Shown piece by piece: positions 41,332-49,900 of a stretch of DNA of 64,000 nt. Below the pieces are notes generated by a model. It did not search any database, had not been told where the DNA came from, and was given only the letters and a program-made list of their open reading frames with translations. Positions within the stretch are counted from its first letter, which is position 1, and the number at the start of each line of letters is the position of its first letter. Made by a program: the position numbers and the translations under genes. The stretch covers positions 186,001-250,000 of the forward strand of contig NZ_JBHSJF010000008.1 in the NCBI RefSeq assembly GCF_042652085.1, read 5' to 3'. This stretch comes from Flaviflagellibacter deserti (GTDB lineage Bacteria; Pseudomonadota; Alphaproteobacteria; Rhizobiales; Methylopilaceae).

Positions 41332-41389
41332 TTGACAATGTTACCGACCGGTACGTAGTTGTTGGGCTCCACGTACCGGTCGGTAACAT
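41332..41389. promoter_or_regulatory. Operator-promoter between tetR and the MFS transporter gene
   Basis: A TTGACA -35 (41332-41337) is followed by a perfect 19-base inverted repeat (arms 41338-41356 and 41371-41389, spacer 14), each arm containing a TACCGACCGGTA-type core. The right arm overlaps the MFS ATG at 41388. The -10 is weak. Confidence 0.8.
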
Positions 41390-42665
41390 GCATATAGCTC
41401 GCCTCCGCGCCCTTGGCCAGAACTACGCCTTCATTGTCGTCGGCGTCATCTTCCTTTGCCTCCTCGTTTCGGCGGGCACGCGCGGAGCGCCGGGCGTTCT
41501 TCTGACGCCGCTTGAGCAGGCCTTCGGCTGGAGCAAGGCGACGGTCTCGCTGTCGGCCGCGATCGGCATTTTCCTCTATGGCCTCGTCGGTCCGTTCGCC
41601 GCCGCGCTGATGGACAAGGTCGGCATGAGGCGGACCCTCGTCGGCGCGCTGGCGCTGATGTCGGTCGCGACCGGGTCGAGCTATTTCATGACCGAGCCCT
41701 GGCATCTGGTCGCGACCTGGGGCGTGTTCTCGGGCCTCGGCTCGGGCTGTATCGCGGTGGTCCTCGCCGCGACGGTCTCCAACCGCTGGTTCGCCACCAA
41801 TCGCGGCCTTGCGATGGGCGTGCTGACGGCCTCGACCGCCACCGGCACCCTGATCTTCGTCCCGGCGCTCGCCGCTCTCTCGGAGGCGTTCGGCTGGCAG
41901 GCGGTGGTTCTGGCCGTCGCGGTCGGTCCGCTGGTCCTGATCCCGCTCGTCCTCCTGCTTGTCCCCGAGCGGCCGTCCTCAATCGGTCTACGCCGTTATG
42001 GCGCGACCGAAGACGAGCCCGCGCCTGCACACAATGGCGAGGGACCGCTGCAACTGGCCATCGGCAGCCTCGTTCTAGCGTCGAAGACCAAGGTGTTCTG
42101 GCTCCTGTTCGCCACCTTCTTCGTCTGCGGCTTCACCACCAACGGCCTCGTCGGCACGCATCTGATCTCGCTCTGCATCGACCAGGGAATCCCGGAGGTC
42201 CGGGCTGCCGGCCTGCTCGCGCTGATGGGAATCTTCGATCTGATCGGAACCACGCTCTCGGGCTGGCTGACCGACCGCTACAATCCGCGCGTGCTCCTGT
42301 TCTTCTATTACGGCCTGCGCGGCCTTTCGCTGATGTATCTGCCGTTCTCGGACTTCTCGTTCTACAGCCTGACCTTCTTCGCGGTGTTCTATGGCCTCGA
42401 CTGGATCGCGACCGTCCCGCCGACGCTTCGGCTGACCAATGAGGCGTTCGGAAACCGCATCGGCCCGGTCGTGTTCGGCTGGATCGTCGCCGGCCATCAG
42501 CTCGGTGGTGCGAGCGCGGCCTTCTTCGGCGGCTATATGCGGAGCGTACAGGGCGATTATTTCGCGGCCTTCTTCATCGCCGGCATGACCGGTCTCGTCG
42601 CTGCTGTTATCTCGCTGATGATCGGCCGCAAGCGCTCGGAAGCGCAGACGCTGCAGCCGGCCTGA
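41388..42665 (+). CDS. Major facilitator superfamily transporter
   Basis: The 425-residue protein has twelve transmembrane helices in two halves and MFS patterns such as SAAIGIFLYGLVGPFAAALMDKVGMRR and a second-half LTDRYNPR loop. It resembles the monocarboxylate/oxalate-formate-antiporter-like group (GVLLTPLEQAFGWSKATVSLS). The start codon lies in the TetR operator, so repression should be tight and the leader very short. The substrate is unknown; it is likely induced by the ligand of the adjacent TetR. Confidence 0.9.
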   Translation: MHIARLRALGQNYAFIVVGVIFLCLLVSAGTRGAPGVLLTPLEQAFGWSKATVSLSAAIGIFLYGLVGPFAAALMDKVGMRRTLVGALALMSVATGSSYFMTEPWHLVATWGVFSGLGSGCIAVVLAATVSNRWFATNRGLAMGVLTASTATGTLIFVPALAALSEAFGWQAVVLAVAVGPLVLIPLVLLLVPERPSSIGLRRYGATEDEPAPAHNGEGPLQLAIGSLVLASKTKVFWLLFATFFVCGFTTNGLVGTHLISLCIDQGIPEVRAAGLLALMGIFDLIGTTLSGWLTDRYNPRVLLFFYYGLRGLSLMYLPFSDFSFYSLTFFAVFYGLDWIATVPPTLRLTNEAFGNRIGPVVFGWIVAGHQLGGASAAFFGGYMRSVQGDYFAAFFIAGMTGLVAAVISLMIGRKRSEAQTLQPA

Positions 42666-42775
42666 TCGGAGGCGGGATATCGGACAAGGTGATCGCGTCG
42701 CTCGCGTCGGATCGCGGCGGCAATATCACCGGCCAAAGCATCCGTATCGACGGCGGCATTACATATTCGGTCTGA
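42665..42775 (+). pseudogene. C-terminal remnant of an SDR gene
   Basis: In the frame ending at TGA 42773-42775, the last 36 codons read IGGGISDKVIASLASDRGGN followed by ITGQSIRIDGGITYSV. This is the typical C-terminus of a short-chain dehydrogenase. No start or Rossmann region exists upstream, where the MFS gene ends. It is a truncated leftover. Confidence 0.75.
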
Positions 42776-42856
42776 ATCCTTCTGGGCGGCAGCGCGTTAC
42801 GTAGCGAAGGGATTGCGGCGTAGCCCGTGATCCCCACATACGCGCCGAAGGGATTC

Positions 42857-43273
42857 ATGCCGATGACAACCGCGACCGCTGGCCGCAAATATCGTTCGTT
42901 CACCTCCCGCCCGATCAGCCATTCCGATCGCGTCGCCCGCCTGGAGCGGCTGGCCTGGATCATGGACGGCGCGATTGCTATCCCCGGCACCCGCATCCGC
43001 CTCGGCGCCGACGCTGCCATCGGTCTCGTTCCCGGCGTGGGCGACGTGCTCGCACAGGCCATCGCCGCTTACATGATCTATGAAGCGCACCGAATGGGTG
43101 TGCCGAAGCACAAGCTCCTGCGCATGGGCGGCAATATCGTCGCCGACATGGTGTTCGGCGCGATCCCCCTATTCGGCGACGTGTTCGACGTGTTCTGGCG
43201 CGCGAATAGCCGCAACCTGAAAATCCTGCGCGATCATATAGATCGTCAGGCTCCGGCACGGTCCGCCCGATAA
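42857..43273 (+). CDS. DUF4112 domain protein
   Basis: The 138-residue protein shows the DUF4112 pattern: RLERLAWIMDGAIAIPGTRIRLGADAAIGLVPGVGDVLAQAIAAYMIYEAHRMGVPKHKLLRMGGNIVADMVFGAIPLFGDVFDVFWRANSRNL, with two hydrophobic, probably membrane-associated stretches. Function is unknown. The ATG at 42857 follows GAAGGG; an ATG at 42863 or a GTG at 42827 are alternatives. It is not clearly co-transcribed with neighbours. Confidence 0.87.
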   Translation: MPMTTATAGRKYRSFTSRPISHSDRVARLERLAWIMDGAIAIPGTRIRLGADAAIGLVPGVGDVLAQAIAAYMIYEAHRMGVPKHKLLRMGGNIVADMVFGAIPLFGDVFDVFWRANSRNLKILRDHIDRQAPARSAR

Positions 43274-43372
43274 GGCAGTCGAAGGTCTCGCATCATCGCG
43301 GCTCGCGAATTGGCGGCCTTTTCGCTAGAAGGAATGCGATACTGCCTTCGATCACCCCGAAAACAGGACCCA

Positions 43373-44671
43373 ATGCCCGTCTTTGAAATTGCGATCATCC
43401 TGTTCCTCATCATCCTGAATGGCTTCTTCGCGATGTCGGAACTGGCGGTCGTTTCTGCCCGTCACGCACGTCTGCAGGCGCTGGCGAGGGACGGCAATCA
43501 GAAGGCGCAGCGGGCCATCAAGCTGGCTGAGGATCCGAGCCGGTTCCTGTCTGCGGTGCAGATCGGCATCACCCTGATCGGCATCCTGACCGGCGCCTTC
43601 GGCGGCGCGACCATCGCCGAGCGGCTCGGCGAATGGCTGGGGACGATCCCGGCGATCGCCCCCTACGGCAATCCGATCGCCGTGGCGGTCGTGGTTATCG
43701 CGATCACCTATTTGTCGCTGATCCTCGGCGAGCTCGTGCCGAAGCGCATAGCGCTCTCGGCGCCGGAGCGCATCGCCATGATGGTCTCGGGCCCGCTGCT
43801 CGTCCTGTCGTCGGTCGCGAAGCCGTTCGTCTCCCTGCTCAGCGTTTCCGGCAGTCTTGTCCTCGCGGTGCTGCGCATCCGCGAGAGCGACAAGGACCAC
43901 GTGACGGAAGAAGAAGTCCGCACCGTCATCGCTGAGGGCACGGCCTCGGGCGTCATCGACCCTGTCGAGCACAAGATGCTCGAGGGGGTGCTCCGCCTCG
44001 CAGATCGGCCGGTGGCCGCGATCATGGTCCCTCGCCCTGACATCGCCTGGATCGACCTCGATGACAGCGAGGAGGATATCCGCAAGGAGCTGATGACCGG
44101 CTCCGCATCGCGGATCATCGTGGCGCGCGGCGGCAATGTCGATGAGCCGCTCGGCATCGTCCGCAAGAAGGATCTTCTCGCTCAGATGATGCGCGGCGAG
44201 CCGATGAACATCGAAGCGGTGATGCTGCAGCCGGTCTATGTGCCGGAAGGAATTTCGGTCCTTCGTCTGCTGAACATGTTTAAGACCTACCCGGCGCATA
44301 TCGCTCTTGTGGTCGATGAGTTCGGTTCGCTCGAAGGCCTCGTCACGCCGACCGACGTGCTTGAGGCGATCGCCGGAGATCTGGCAACCGCGACGCCTGA
44401 CGAGTTCCGCGAGATATTCCCCCGCGAGGACGGGTCGTTCCTCGTCGATGGCGCGACCTCGGTGGATGATCTAGAGCAATCGCTCGGCATCAAGGTCGGC
44501 GAGGACGAGGACTTTCACACGGCGGCGGGTCTCGTTCTATCGGTCCTCGGGCGTATTCCATCGACCGGTGACCGGCTGCGGGTCCAGAACTGGACGGTCG
44601 AGGTCGTCGATATGGACGGACGTCGCATCGACAAGCTGCTCTTCACCCCTGCGGAACCCGCCGAGCAGTAA
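43373..44671 (+). CDS. CNNM/CorC-type hemolysin-family membrane protein
   Basis: This 432-residue protein has an N-terminal DUF21 membrane domain (about residues 1-195, four hydrophobic segments, with FFAMSELAVVSARHARL), a CBS-pair domain (about 210-335, including VPRPDIAWIDLDDS and VVDEFGSLEGLVTPTDVLEAI) and a C-terminal CorC_HlyC domain (about 345-425). The family is now linked to divalent-cation (Mg/Co) export rather than haemolysis. The ATG at 43373 begins the first membrane helix. Single gene. Confidence 0.93.
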   Translation: MPVFEIAIILFLIILNGFFAMSELAVVSARHARLQALARDGNQKAQRAIKLAEDPSRFLSAVQIGITLIGILTGAFGGATIAERLGEWLGTIPAIAPYGNPIAVAVVVIAITYLSLILGELVPKRIALSAPERIAMMVSGPLLVLSSVAKPFVSLLSVSGSLVLAVLRIRESDKDHVTEEEVRTVIAEGTASGVIDPVEHKMLEGVLRLADRPVAAIMVPRPDIAWIDLDDSEEDIRKELMTGSASRIIVARGGNVDEPLGIVRKKDLLAQMMRGEPMNIEAVMLQPVYVPEGISVLRLLNMFKTYPAHIALVVDEFGSLEGLVTPTDVLEAIAGDLATATPDEFREIFPREDGSFLVDGATSVDDLEQSLGIKVGEDEDFHTAAGLVLSVLGRIPSTGDRLRVQNWTVEVVDMDGRRIDKLLFTPAEPAEQ

Positions 44672-44864
44672 CAGAATTGCTCAGATTGTAGGCAAATGCT
44701 GCGCGGTTGGGCCGTTCCTGCCGCCTCAATCTGCTTGTGCTCAAATAAGAGCCTTCTAAGCTGAAGCCAATGTTCCTGTACGGCCGGATGCCGGTGAGCG
44801 TCGACATCATCAAGTTTCCCTTCCCCGAGATTGCTGGCGGCCTTGCGCCGGATGGGCGGACTCC

Positions 44865-46289
44865 ATGAGCAGCCCACATTTCGACGAGATGTCCAGCAGC
44901 GCCAACGGCGGCTGTCGGGACGCTTACAAAATCTTCAAGAACTGGCTGAAGGACGCGCCTCCCGCTCTCCTCGAAGGGCGCAGGGAAGAGGCGGAATTGT
45001 TGTTCCGCAAGGTAGGCATCACCTTCGCGGTCTATGGCGACAATGAGGGTGAGGAGCGGCTGATCCCGTTCGACATCGTGCCCCGCATCATCGCTGCGGT
45101 CGAATGGGCGAAGCTTTCTCGTGGTCTCGAACAGCGCGTCCGGGCGCTGAACATGTTCCTCAAGGACATTTACGGCCAGCAGGAGATCCTGCGTGCCGGG
45201 ATCGTTCCCGAGGACCTCGTCTACCAAAATCCCTACTACAGGCCGCAGATGAGCGGCATCGACCTGCCAGGTGGAGTCCACGTGCAGGTCGCAGGCATCG
45301 ATATCGTCCGTACCGACGACCAAGACTTCTATGTTCTGGAGGATAATCTCCGTACTCCGTCCGGCGTGTCCTACATGCTGGAAGGCCGCGAGATCATGAT
45401 GCGGCTGTTCCCCGATCTGGTGGCGCAGCAGCGCATCCTGCCGATCGACAATTACGCCAACGAACTGCTCAACACGCTGAAGTCGATGGCGCCGAACGGC
45501 ACCAAGGCCGATCCGACCGTCGTCGTGCTGACGCCCGGCCAGTACAACAGCGCCTATTACGAGCACTCCTTCCTGGCTGACCGGCTTGGCGTGCGCCTCG
45601 TCGAGGGTCGCGACCTCATGGTCCGTGACGACATCGTCTACATGCGCACGACGCAGGGGCCGCAGCGCGTCGACGTCATCTATAGCCGCATCGACGACGA
45701 CTTCCTCGATCCGCTGATGTTCCGACCGGATTCGGCGCTCGGCGCTCCCGGTTTGATCGGGTCGATGCGCGCCGGCAATGTCGCGATCTGCAACGCTCCC
45801 GGCACCGGCGTCGCTGACGACAAGGCGATCTATTCGTACATACCCGACGTCGTGAAGTTCTACCTCGGCGAGGAGCCGATCCTGAAGAACGTCCCAACCT
45901 GGCGCTGCCGCGAGGACGAGGGCCTCGCCTATGTCATCGACCGGCTGGACGAACTCGTGGTGAAGGAAGTCCACGGCTCCGGCGGCTACGGCATGCTGGT
46001 CGGACCCCACGCGACCAGGGAGGCGCGCGAGGACTTCAGGAAGCGCATTCTCGCCAAACCCGCGAACTACATCGCCCAGCCGACGCTGTCGCTGTCCACC
46101 TGCCCGGTCCTGGCGAATGGCGGACTCGAACCGCGCCATGTCGATCTGCGCCCCTTTGTTCTCACCGGTACACAGGGAATACGCATTGTGCCGGGCGGCC
46201 TGACCCGCGTCGCGCTCAAACCCGGCTCGCTGGTGGTCAATTCCAGCCAGGGCGGCGGAACAAAGGACACCTGGGTGCTCAGCGAATGA
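44865..46289 (+). CDS. Circularly permuted ATP-grasp family protein of the Anbu locus
   Basis: The 474-residue protein carries the circularly permuted ATP-grasp patterns (DUF404/DUF407 type): AEWAKLSRGLEQRVRALNMFLKDIYGQQ-like N-terminal region, DDQDFYVLEDNLRTPSGVSYMLE, YYEHSFLADRLGVRLVEGRDL, and LVVKEVHGSGGYGMLVGP near the C-terminus. ATP-grasp enzymes ligate a carboxylate to an amine or thiol. It starts a four-gene run with alpha-E, transglutaminase and Anbu genes, a conserved association that suggests peptide ligation and cleavage in one pathway. Confidence 0.92.
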   Translation: MSSPHFDEMSSSANGGCRDAYKIFKNWLKDAPPALLEGRREEAELLFRKVGITFAVYGDNEGEERLIPFDIVPRIIAAVEWAKLSRGLEQRVRALNMFLKDIYGQQEILRAGIVPEDLVYQNPYYRPQMSGIDLPGGVHVQVAGIDIVRTDDQDFYVLEDNLRTPSGVSYMLEGREIMMRLFPDLVAQQRILPIDNYANELLNTLKSMAPNGTKADPTVVVLTPGQYNSAYYEHSFLADRLGVRLVEGRDLMVRDDIVYMRTTQGPQRVDVIYSRIDDDFLDPLMFRPDSALGAPGLIGSMRAGNVAICNAPGTGVADDKAIYSYIPDVVKFYLGEEPILKNVPTWRCREDEGLAYVIDRLDELVVKEVHGSGGYGMLVGPHATREAREDFRKRILAKPANYIAQPTLSLSTCPVLANGGLEPRHVDLRPFVLTGTQGIRIVPGGLTRVALKPGSLVVNSSQGGGTKDTWVLSE

Positions 46290-46305
46290 ATTTCGAGGTC
46301 TTCTT

Positions 46306-47250
46306 GTGCTGAGCCGCGACGCCGAAAGCCTCTACTGGCTTGCCCGCTATGTTGAGCGCGCGGAGAACACCGCACGCATCCTCGACGTTGCCTACCGGCT
46401 GTCGTCGATGCCGGTCTCGTACGGCCACGACCACACCAATGAATGGGAATCCGCGCTGCTCACCGCGAGCGCCTATGATCAGTTCAAGGCGGTCTACAGC
46501 GAGGTGACGCCGGAGAACGTCATCGAATTCCTTGCGGTTTCCGATGCGAACCCATCCAGCATCCGCGCCTGCCTCGAAACCGCCCGCCACAATGCGCGTT
46601 CGATCCGCGGCTCGCTGACCTCCGAGATGTGGGAGGCGATCAACGGCGCCTGGCTCGACATGCGGAAGTTCAAGCCGAAGGACTTCCGGCTCGAGGAACT
46701 GCCGACCTTCCTGAACTGGGTGAAGGAGGCCTCGCTCCGCTTCGATGGCTCGGCCGCGCGGACCATGCTCCGCAACGACGCGTTCTGGTTCTCCCGTATC
46801 GGCGTCTACATCGAGCGGGCCGACAACACCGCCCGTGTGCTCGACGTGAAGTACCACGTGCTCCTGCCCCGGGAGGCCGAGGTTGGCGGCGGCATCGACT
46901 ATTACCAATGGGCCGCGATCCTGCGCTCGGTCTCGGCGCTGGTCAGCTATCAATGGGTCTATCACCAGAACCTGAAGCCCTGGCTGGTCGCCGATTTCCT
47001 GATCCTGAAGGAGCAGATGCCGCGCTCGCTGGCGGCCTGCTATGCGGAGCTGACGCGCCACCTCGACAACATCTCGAACGATTATGGCCGCGCGGGCCCC
47101 TCGCAGCGTCTGGCCCGCCAGGTTTATTCACGTCTCGGTAACGGCCGCATCGAAGACATCTTCCAGGGCGGCTTGCACGAGTTCATCAAGGCTTTCATAG
47201 AAGACAACAACAGGCTCGGTAACGCCGTCGCCGACCAATATCTTCTGTGA
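46306..47250 (+). CDS. Alpha-E domain protein of the Anbu locus
   Basis: The 314-residue all-helical protein begins MLSRDAESLYWLARYVERAENTARILD, the hallmark of the alpha-E (DUF403) family, and repeats similar helical segments (RIGVYIERADNTARVLDVKYH). Its function is unknown but it nearly always follows the permuted ATP-grasp gene. The start is GTG at 46306, 16 bases after the ATP-grasp stop, with a GAGG ribosome site. Confidence 0.92.
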   Translation: MLSRDAESLYWLARYVERAENTARILDVAYRLSSMPVSYGHDHTNEWESALLTASAYDQFKAVYSEVTPENVIEFLAVSDANPSSIRACLETARHNARSIRGSLTSEMWEAINGAWLDMRKFKPKDFRLEELPTFLNWVKEASLRFDGSAARTMLRNDAFWFSRIGVYIERADNTARVLDVKYHVLLPREAEVGGGIDYYQWAAILRSVSALVSYQWVYHQNLKPWLVADFLILKEQMPRSLAACYAELTRHLDNISNDYGRAGPSQRLARQVYSRLGNGRIEDIFQGGLHEFIKAFIEDNNRLGNAVADQYLL

Positions 47251-47255
47251 TTCCA

Positions 47256-48074
47256 ATGCGCATCCGGATCGCCCACGACACCGTCTACCGTTACGGCGCG
47301 CCCATAAAGTCGGCGATCCAGCTGCTGCGCCTCACGCCGCGCAATCACCACGGACAGTTCGTTGCCGATTGGCAGATCCACCTCCAGACCGAAGCGCGGA
47401 TGACCCGCCGTGACGATTGGTTCGGCAACATCACGCATAGCCTGACGATCGACGGGCCGCTGACCGAGATCCATGTCCGGGTCGAAGGCGCCGTCGAGAC
47501 CGATGACCAGGCCGGTGTGGTTCGCGGCACCGTCGAGCGCTTTCCGCCCGCACTGTTTCTTCGCCCGACCAATCTGAGCGCGGCGGACCCGGCGATCGTC
47601 GATTTCGCGCAGGCGACCGCGGCCGGCTCCGAAAATCCGCTGAATCGCATGCATGCCCTGATGCACGCGATCCACGATCTCGTGACCTTCGACACCGGCG
47701 CCACTGTCGTCACGACGACCGGGGCAGAGGCGTTCGCAGCCGGTCATGGGGTCTGTCAGGACCTGGCTCATATCTTCATCGGAGCCGCGCGGGCTGTCGG
47801 CATTCCGGCGCGTTACGTGTCCGGCTATCTCTACAAGCCGGGCGATGCGCAGCAGGATGCGAGCCATGCCTGGGCCGAGGCCTATATCAAGGATCTCGGC
47901 TGGGTCAGCTTCGACCCGGCGAATGCGATCTGCGCCACAGAGGGCTATGTGCGCGTCGCCGTCGGCCTCGATTATCTCGACGCGGCGCCGATCCGCGGCT
48001 CATTCTATGGCGGTTCGACGGAGAGCATGGACGTTCGTCTGAGGATCGACGACGCCCGACAGGCGCAAGCCTGA
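47256..48074 (+). CDS. Transglutaminase-like protease of the Anbu locus
   Basis: The 272-residue protein has an N-terminal beta domain (RIAHDTVYRYGAPIKSAIQLLRLTPR) and a transglutaminase core: the catalytic Cys in GHGVCQDLAHIFIGAARAVGIPARYVSGYL, the His in DASHAWAEAYI and the Asp in WVSFDPANA. Such bacterial proteins act as cysteine peptidases or acyltransferases. The ATG at 47256 is 5 bases after the alpha-E stop; a GTG at 47247 overlapping it is also possible. Confidence 0.93.
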   Translation: MRIRIAHDTVYRYGAPIKSAIQLLRLTPRNHHGQFVADWQIHLQTEARMTRRDDWFGNITHSLTIDGPLTEIHVRVEGAVETDDQAGVVRGTVERFPPALFLRPTNLSAADPAIVDFAQATAAGSENPLNRMHALMHAIHDLVTFDTGATVVTTTGAEAFAAGHGVCQDLAHIFIGAARAVGIPARYVSGYLYKPGDAQQDASHAWAEAYIKDLGWVSFDPANAICATEGYVRVAVGLDYLDAAPIRGSFYGGSTESMDVRLRIDDARQAQA

Positions 48075-48110
48075 TAAAACATGAACAACAGGGGCTTGGG
48101 GGCGCCGGCA

Positions 48111-48857
48111 ATGACCTATTGCGTGGGAATTCTGGTCTCGGGCGGCCTCGTCATGATCGCCGACACGCGGACCAACGCGGGCATCGACAACATCGCGACG
48201 TTCCGCAAGCTGCATGTGTTCGAGACGCCGGGCGAACGCGTCATCGGTGTCGCGACCAGCGGCAATCTCTCTATCAGCCAGTCGGTTCTGGCCTTACTCC
48301 AGGAAGGCATCCTCAATCAGGAGACAGGCCAGATCGAGAACCTGATGAACGTGCAGAGCATGTTCCAGGCGGCTCACCTCGTCGGCCGGGCGATGCGGCG
48401 CGTCTACGAGATGGATGGCCAGGCGCTCGAGCAGCACGGGCTGACCTTCGACATGAAGGTGCTGCTCGGCGGTCAGATCGGCGATGCGCCGATGCGGCTC
48501 TATCACATCTATTCCGAGGGCAATTCGATCGAGGCGACGCCGGATACGCCCTATCTGCAGATCGGCGAGCCGAAATACGGCAAGCCGATCCTCGACCGCG
48601 CGATCTCGCACGATGTCGAGGTGCGCGACGCGCTGAAGATCGGGCTCATCTCGATGGATTCGACGCTCCAGTCGAACTTGAGTGTCGGCCTGCCGATCGA
48701 TGTGCTCGTGGTTCGGCGCGATGAACTGGAGGCGGCCGTCTCGCACCGGATCGGCGATGACGACGCCTATTTCCGCGATCTGCGCGACCGCTGGTCGAAG
48801 GCCCTCCGGGCCGCGCACCAGTCGATCCCGCATCCGCCTTACGCGGAGCTGCTGTAG
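48111..48857 (+). CDS. Anbu, ancestral beta-subunit proteasome-like peptidase
   Basis: This 248-residue protein is an Ntn-hydrolase of the Anbu family. The N-terminus MTYCVGILVSGGLVMIADTRTNAG places the nucleophile Thr right after the initiator Met, with the Asp and Lys of the active site in ADTRT and the FRKLHVF segment. No propeptide is present. The ATG at 48111 was chosen over an ATG at 48081 because it exposes this Thr. Anbu forms open-ring or helical assemblies. It ends the four-gene locus, and a palindromic repeat follows its stop. Confidence 0.93.
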   Translation: MTYCVGILVSGGLVMIADTRTNAGIDNIATFRKLHVFETPGERVIGVATSGNLSISQSVLALLQEGILNQETGQIENLMNVQSMFQAAHLVGRAMRRVYEMDGQALEQHGLTFDMKVLLGGQIGDAPMRLYHIYSEGNSIEATPDTPYLQIGEPKYGKPILDRAISHDVEVRDALKIGLISMDSTLQSNLSVGLPIDVLVVRRDELEAAVSHRIGDDDAYFRDLRDRWSKALRAAHQSIPHPPYAELL

Positions 48858-48860
48858 TGA

Positions 48861-48932
48861 CGTCGTCCTCCGGCTTGACCGGAGGACCCATAGGGCGCTG
48901 ACAATGCATCCTCCGGTCAAGCCGGAGGATGC
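48861..48932. repeat. Palindromic intergenic repeat, copy 1 (CCGGAGGAC type)
   Basis: Two hairpins: GTCCTCCGG-CTTGA-CCGGAGGAC (48865-48887) and ATCCTCCGG-TCAAG-CCGGAGGAT (48908-48930). The second is the inverted relative of the first, joined by about 20 bases. It sits between the convergent Anbu and hydrolase genes. A second copy is at 59749-59835. Confidence 0.85.
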
Positions 48933-48935
48933 CGA

Positions 48936-49790
48936 CTATCCGGATCGCTCTCTTACGAAGCGCGCCACTTGATCGGCGATCGGGATGCGCTTTTGCAGCG
49001 GGCCCACGAACGCCAGCGCGGGCCCGAGATGGCCGAGCTTCGGATAGACGATCTCCTCGGCGAACCCGCCCTCGTCGCGGACTCGTCTTGCGAACCGTGC
49101 CGTATTGCCGGGATCGACGCGGATGTCCTGTCCACCCGTGATCAGTAAGGAGGGCGGCGCGGCGCTCGTGACGAAATTGATCGGATGCGTGTCCGACCGG
49201 TCGTCGCCCCCGAAGATCGTGATCAGCACATCCTCGGTGAGCCGGCCGAAATCATACGGGCCGGAAAGCCCGATCAGTCCGCGTATGTCGCGCACCGGGT
49301 CCAGCTTGGACGGTTTCAGCCATTTCGGATCGAGCGCGATCATCGCTGCGTTATAGGCGCCGGCGGAATGGCCCATCAGGAACAGCTTCTCCGGATCGCC
49401 TCCGTAAGCGGCGATGTTGGCCTTTGCCCACGCGAAGGCCGAGGCGCAATCCTCGACGAAGGCGGGAAAGCGGACTTTGGGGTAGAGCCGATAATCGGCG
49501 ATGACGCTGACGATCCCGCGTGCCGCCATCGCGTGGCCGAGCGCCCGGTAGAACTGGCGGGCGCCGGTCTGCCAGGAGCCACCGTAGAAGAAGACGACAA
49601 CGGGAGCCTTGTCCGCGTTCTGGGGTGAATAGACGTCGAGCTTGTGTCGGCCGTCCGGTCCATAGGCGATCCCAGGCACGGAAATCGCACCGCCGCTCGG
49701 GGTGATCGCGGCGAGAAGAGGCGTGCGGGCCGCGAACCGGGTCACGGCGAGAGCGGCACGGGCGAACAGAGGATTCAACGAGAGAGCCAT
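48936..49790 (-). CDS. Alpha/beta hydrolase (esterase/BD-FAE-like)
   Basis: The 284-residue protein has the hydrolase pattern of the hormone-sensitive-lipase/carboxylesterase group: VVVFFYGGSWQTG (oxyanion-hole region), the nucleophile in LFLMGHSAGAYNA, the acid in LLITGGQDIRVDP and the histidine in PKLGHLGPALAF. The N-terminus has a hydrophobic stretch that might be an anchor. The substrate is unknown. Its 3' end abuts the repeat. Confidence 0.88.
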   Translation of the reverse strand: MALSLNPLFARAALAVTRFAARTPLLAAITPSGGAISVPGIAYGPDGRHKLDVYSPQNADKAPVVVFFYGGSWQTGARQFYRALGHAMAARGIVSVIADYRLYPKVRFPAFVEDCASAFAWAKANIAAYGGDPEKLFLMGHSAGAYNAAMIALDPKWLKPSKLDPVRDIRGLIGLSGPYDFGRLTEDVLITIFGGDDRSDTHPINFVTSAAPPSLLITGGQDIRVDPGNTARFARRVRDEGGFAEEIVYPKLGHLGPALAFVGPLQKRIPIADQVARFVRERSG

Positions 49791-49900
49791 GCGAGTCGCG
49801 ATCTTCAGGTATTTCGAGTTTAATCGAACTATTCTGTCGCAGGGGATTGCCGCGAGCGGAGCCGGCCCTCATGTCTAGCACCCACTCCTGAGGAAATTCC

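Noticed and set aside
44672..44864. A possible small gene between the CNNM-type gene and the Anbu locus
   Set aside because: Frames in this 190-base gap lack a ribosome site or coding-like composition.
44643..46139. A 498-codon frame antisense to the ATP-grasp gene
   Set aside because: Same mirror effect; the plus-strand gene has clear motifs and operon context.
48861..48932. Possible CRISPR-like repeat because similar units recur
   Set aside because: Only two hairpins per copy, in inverted orientation, with no regular spacers and no cas genes nearby.
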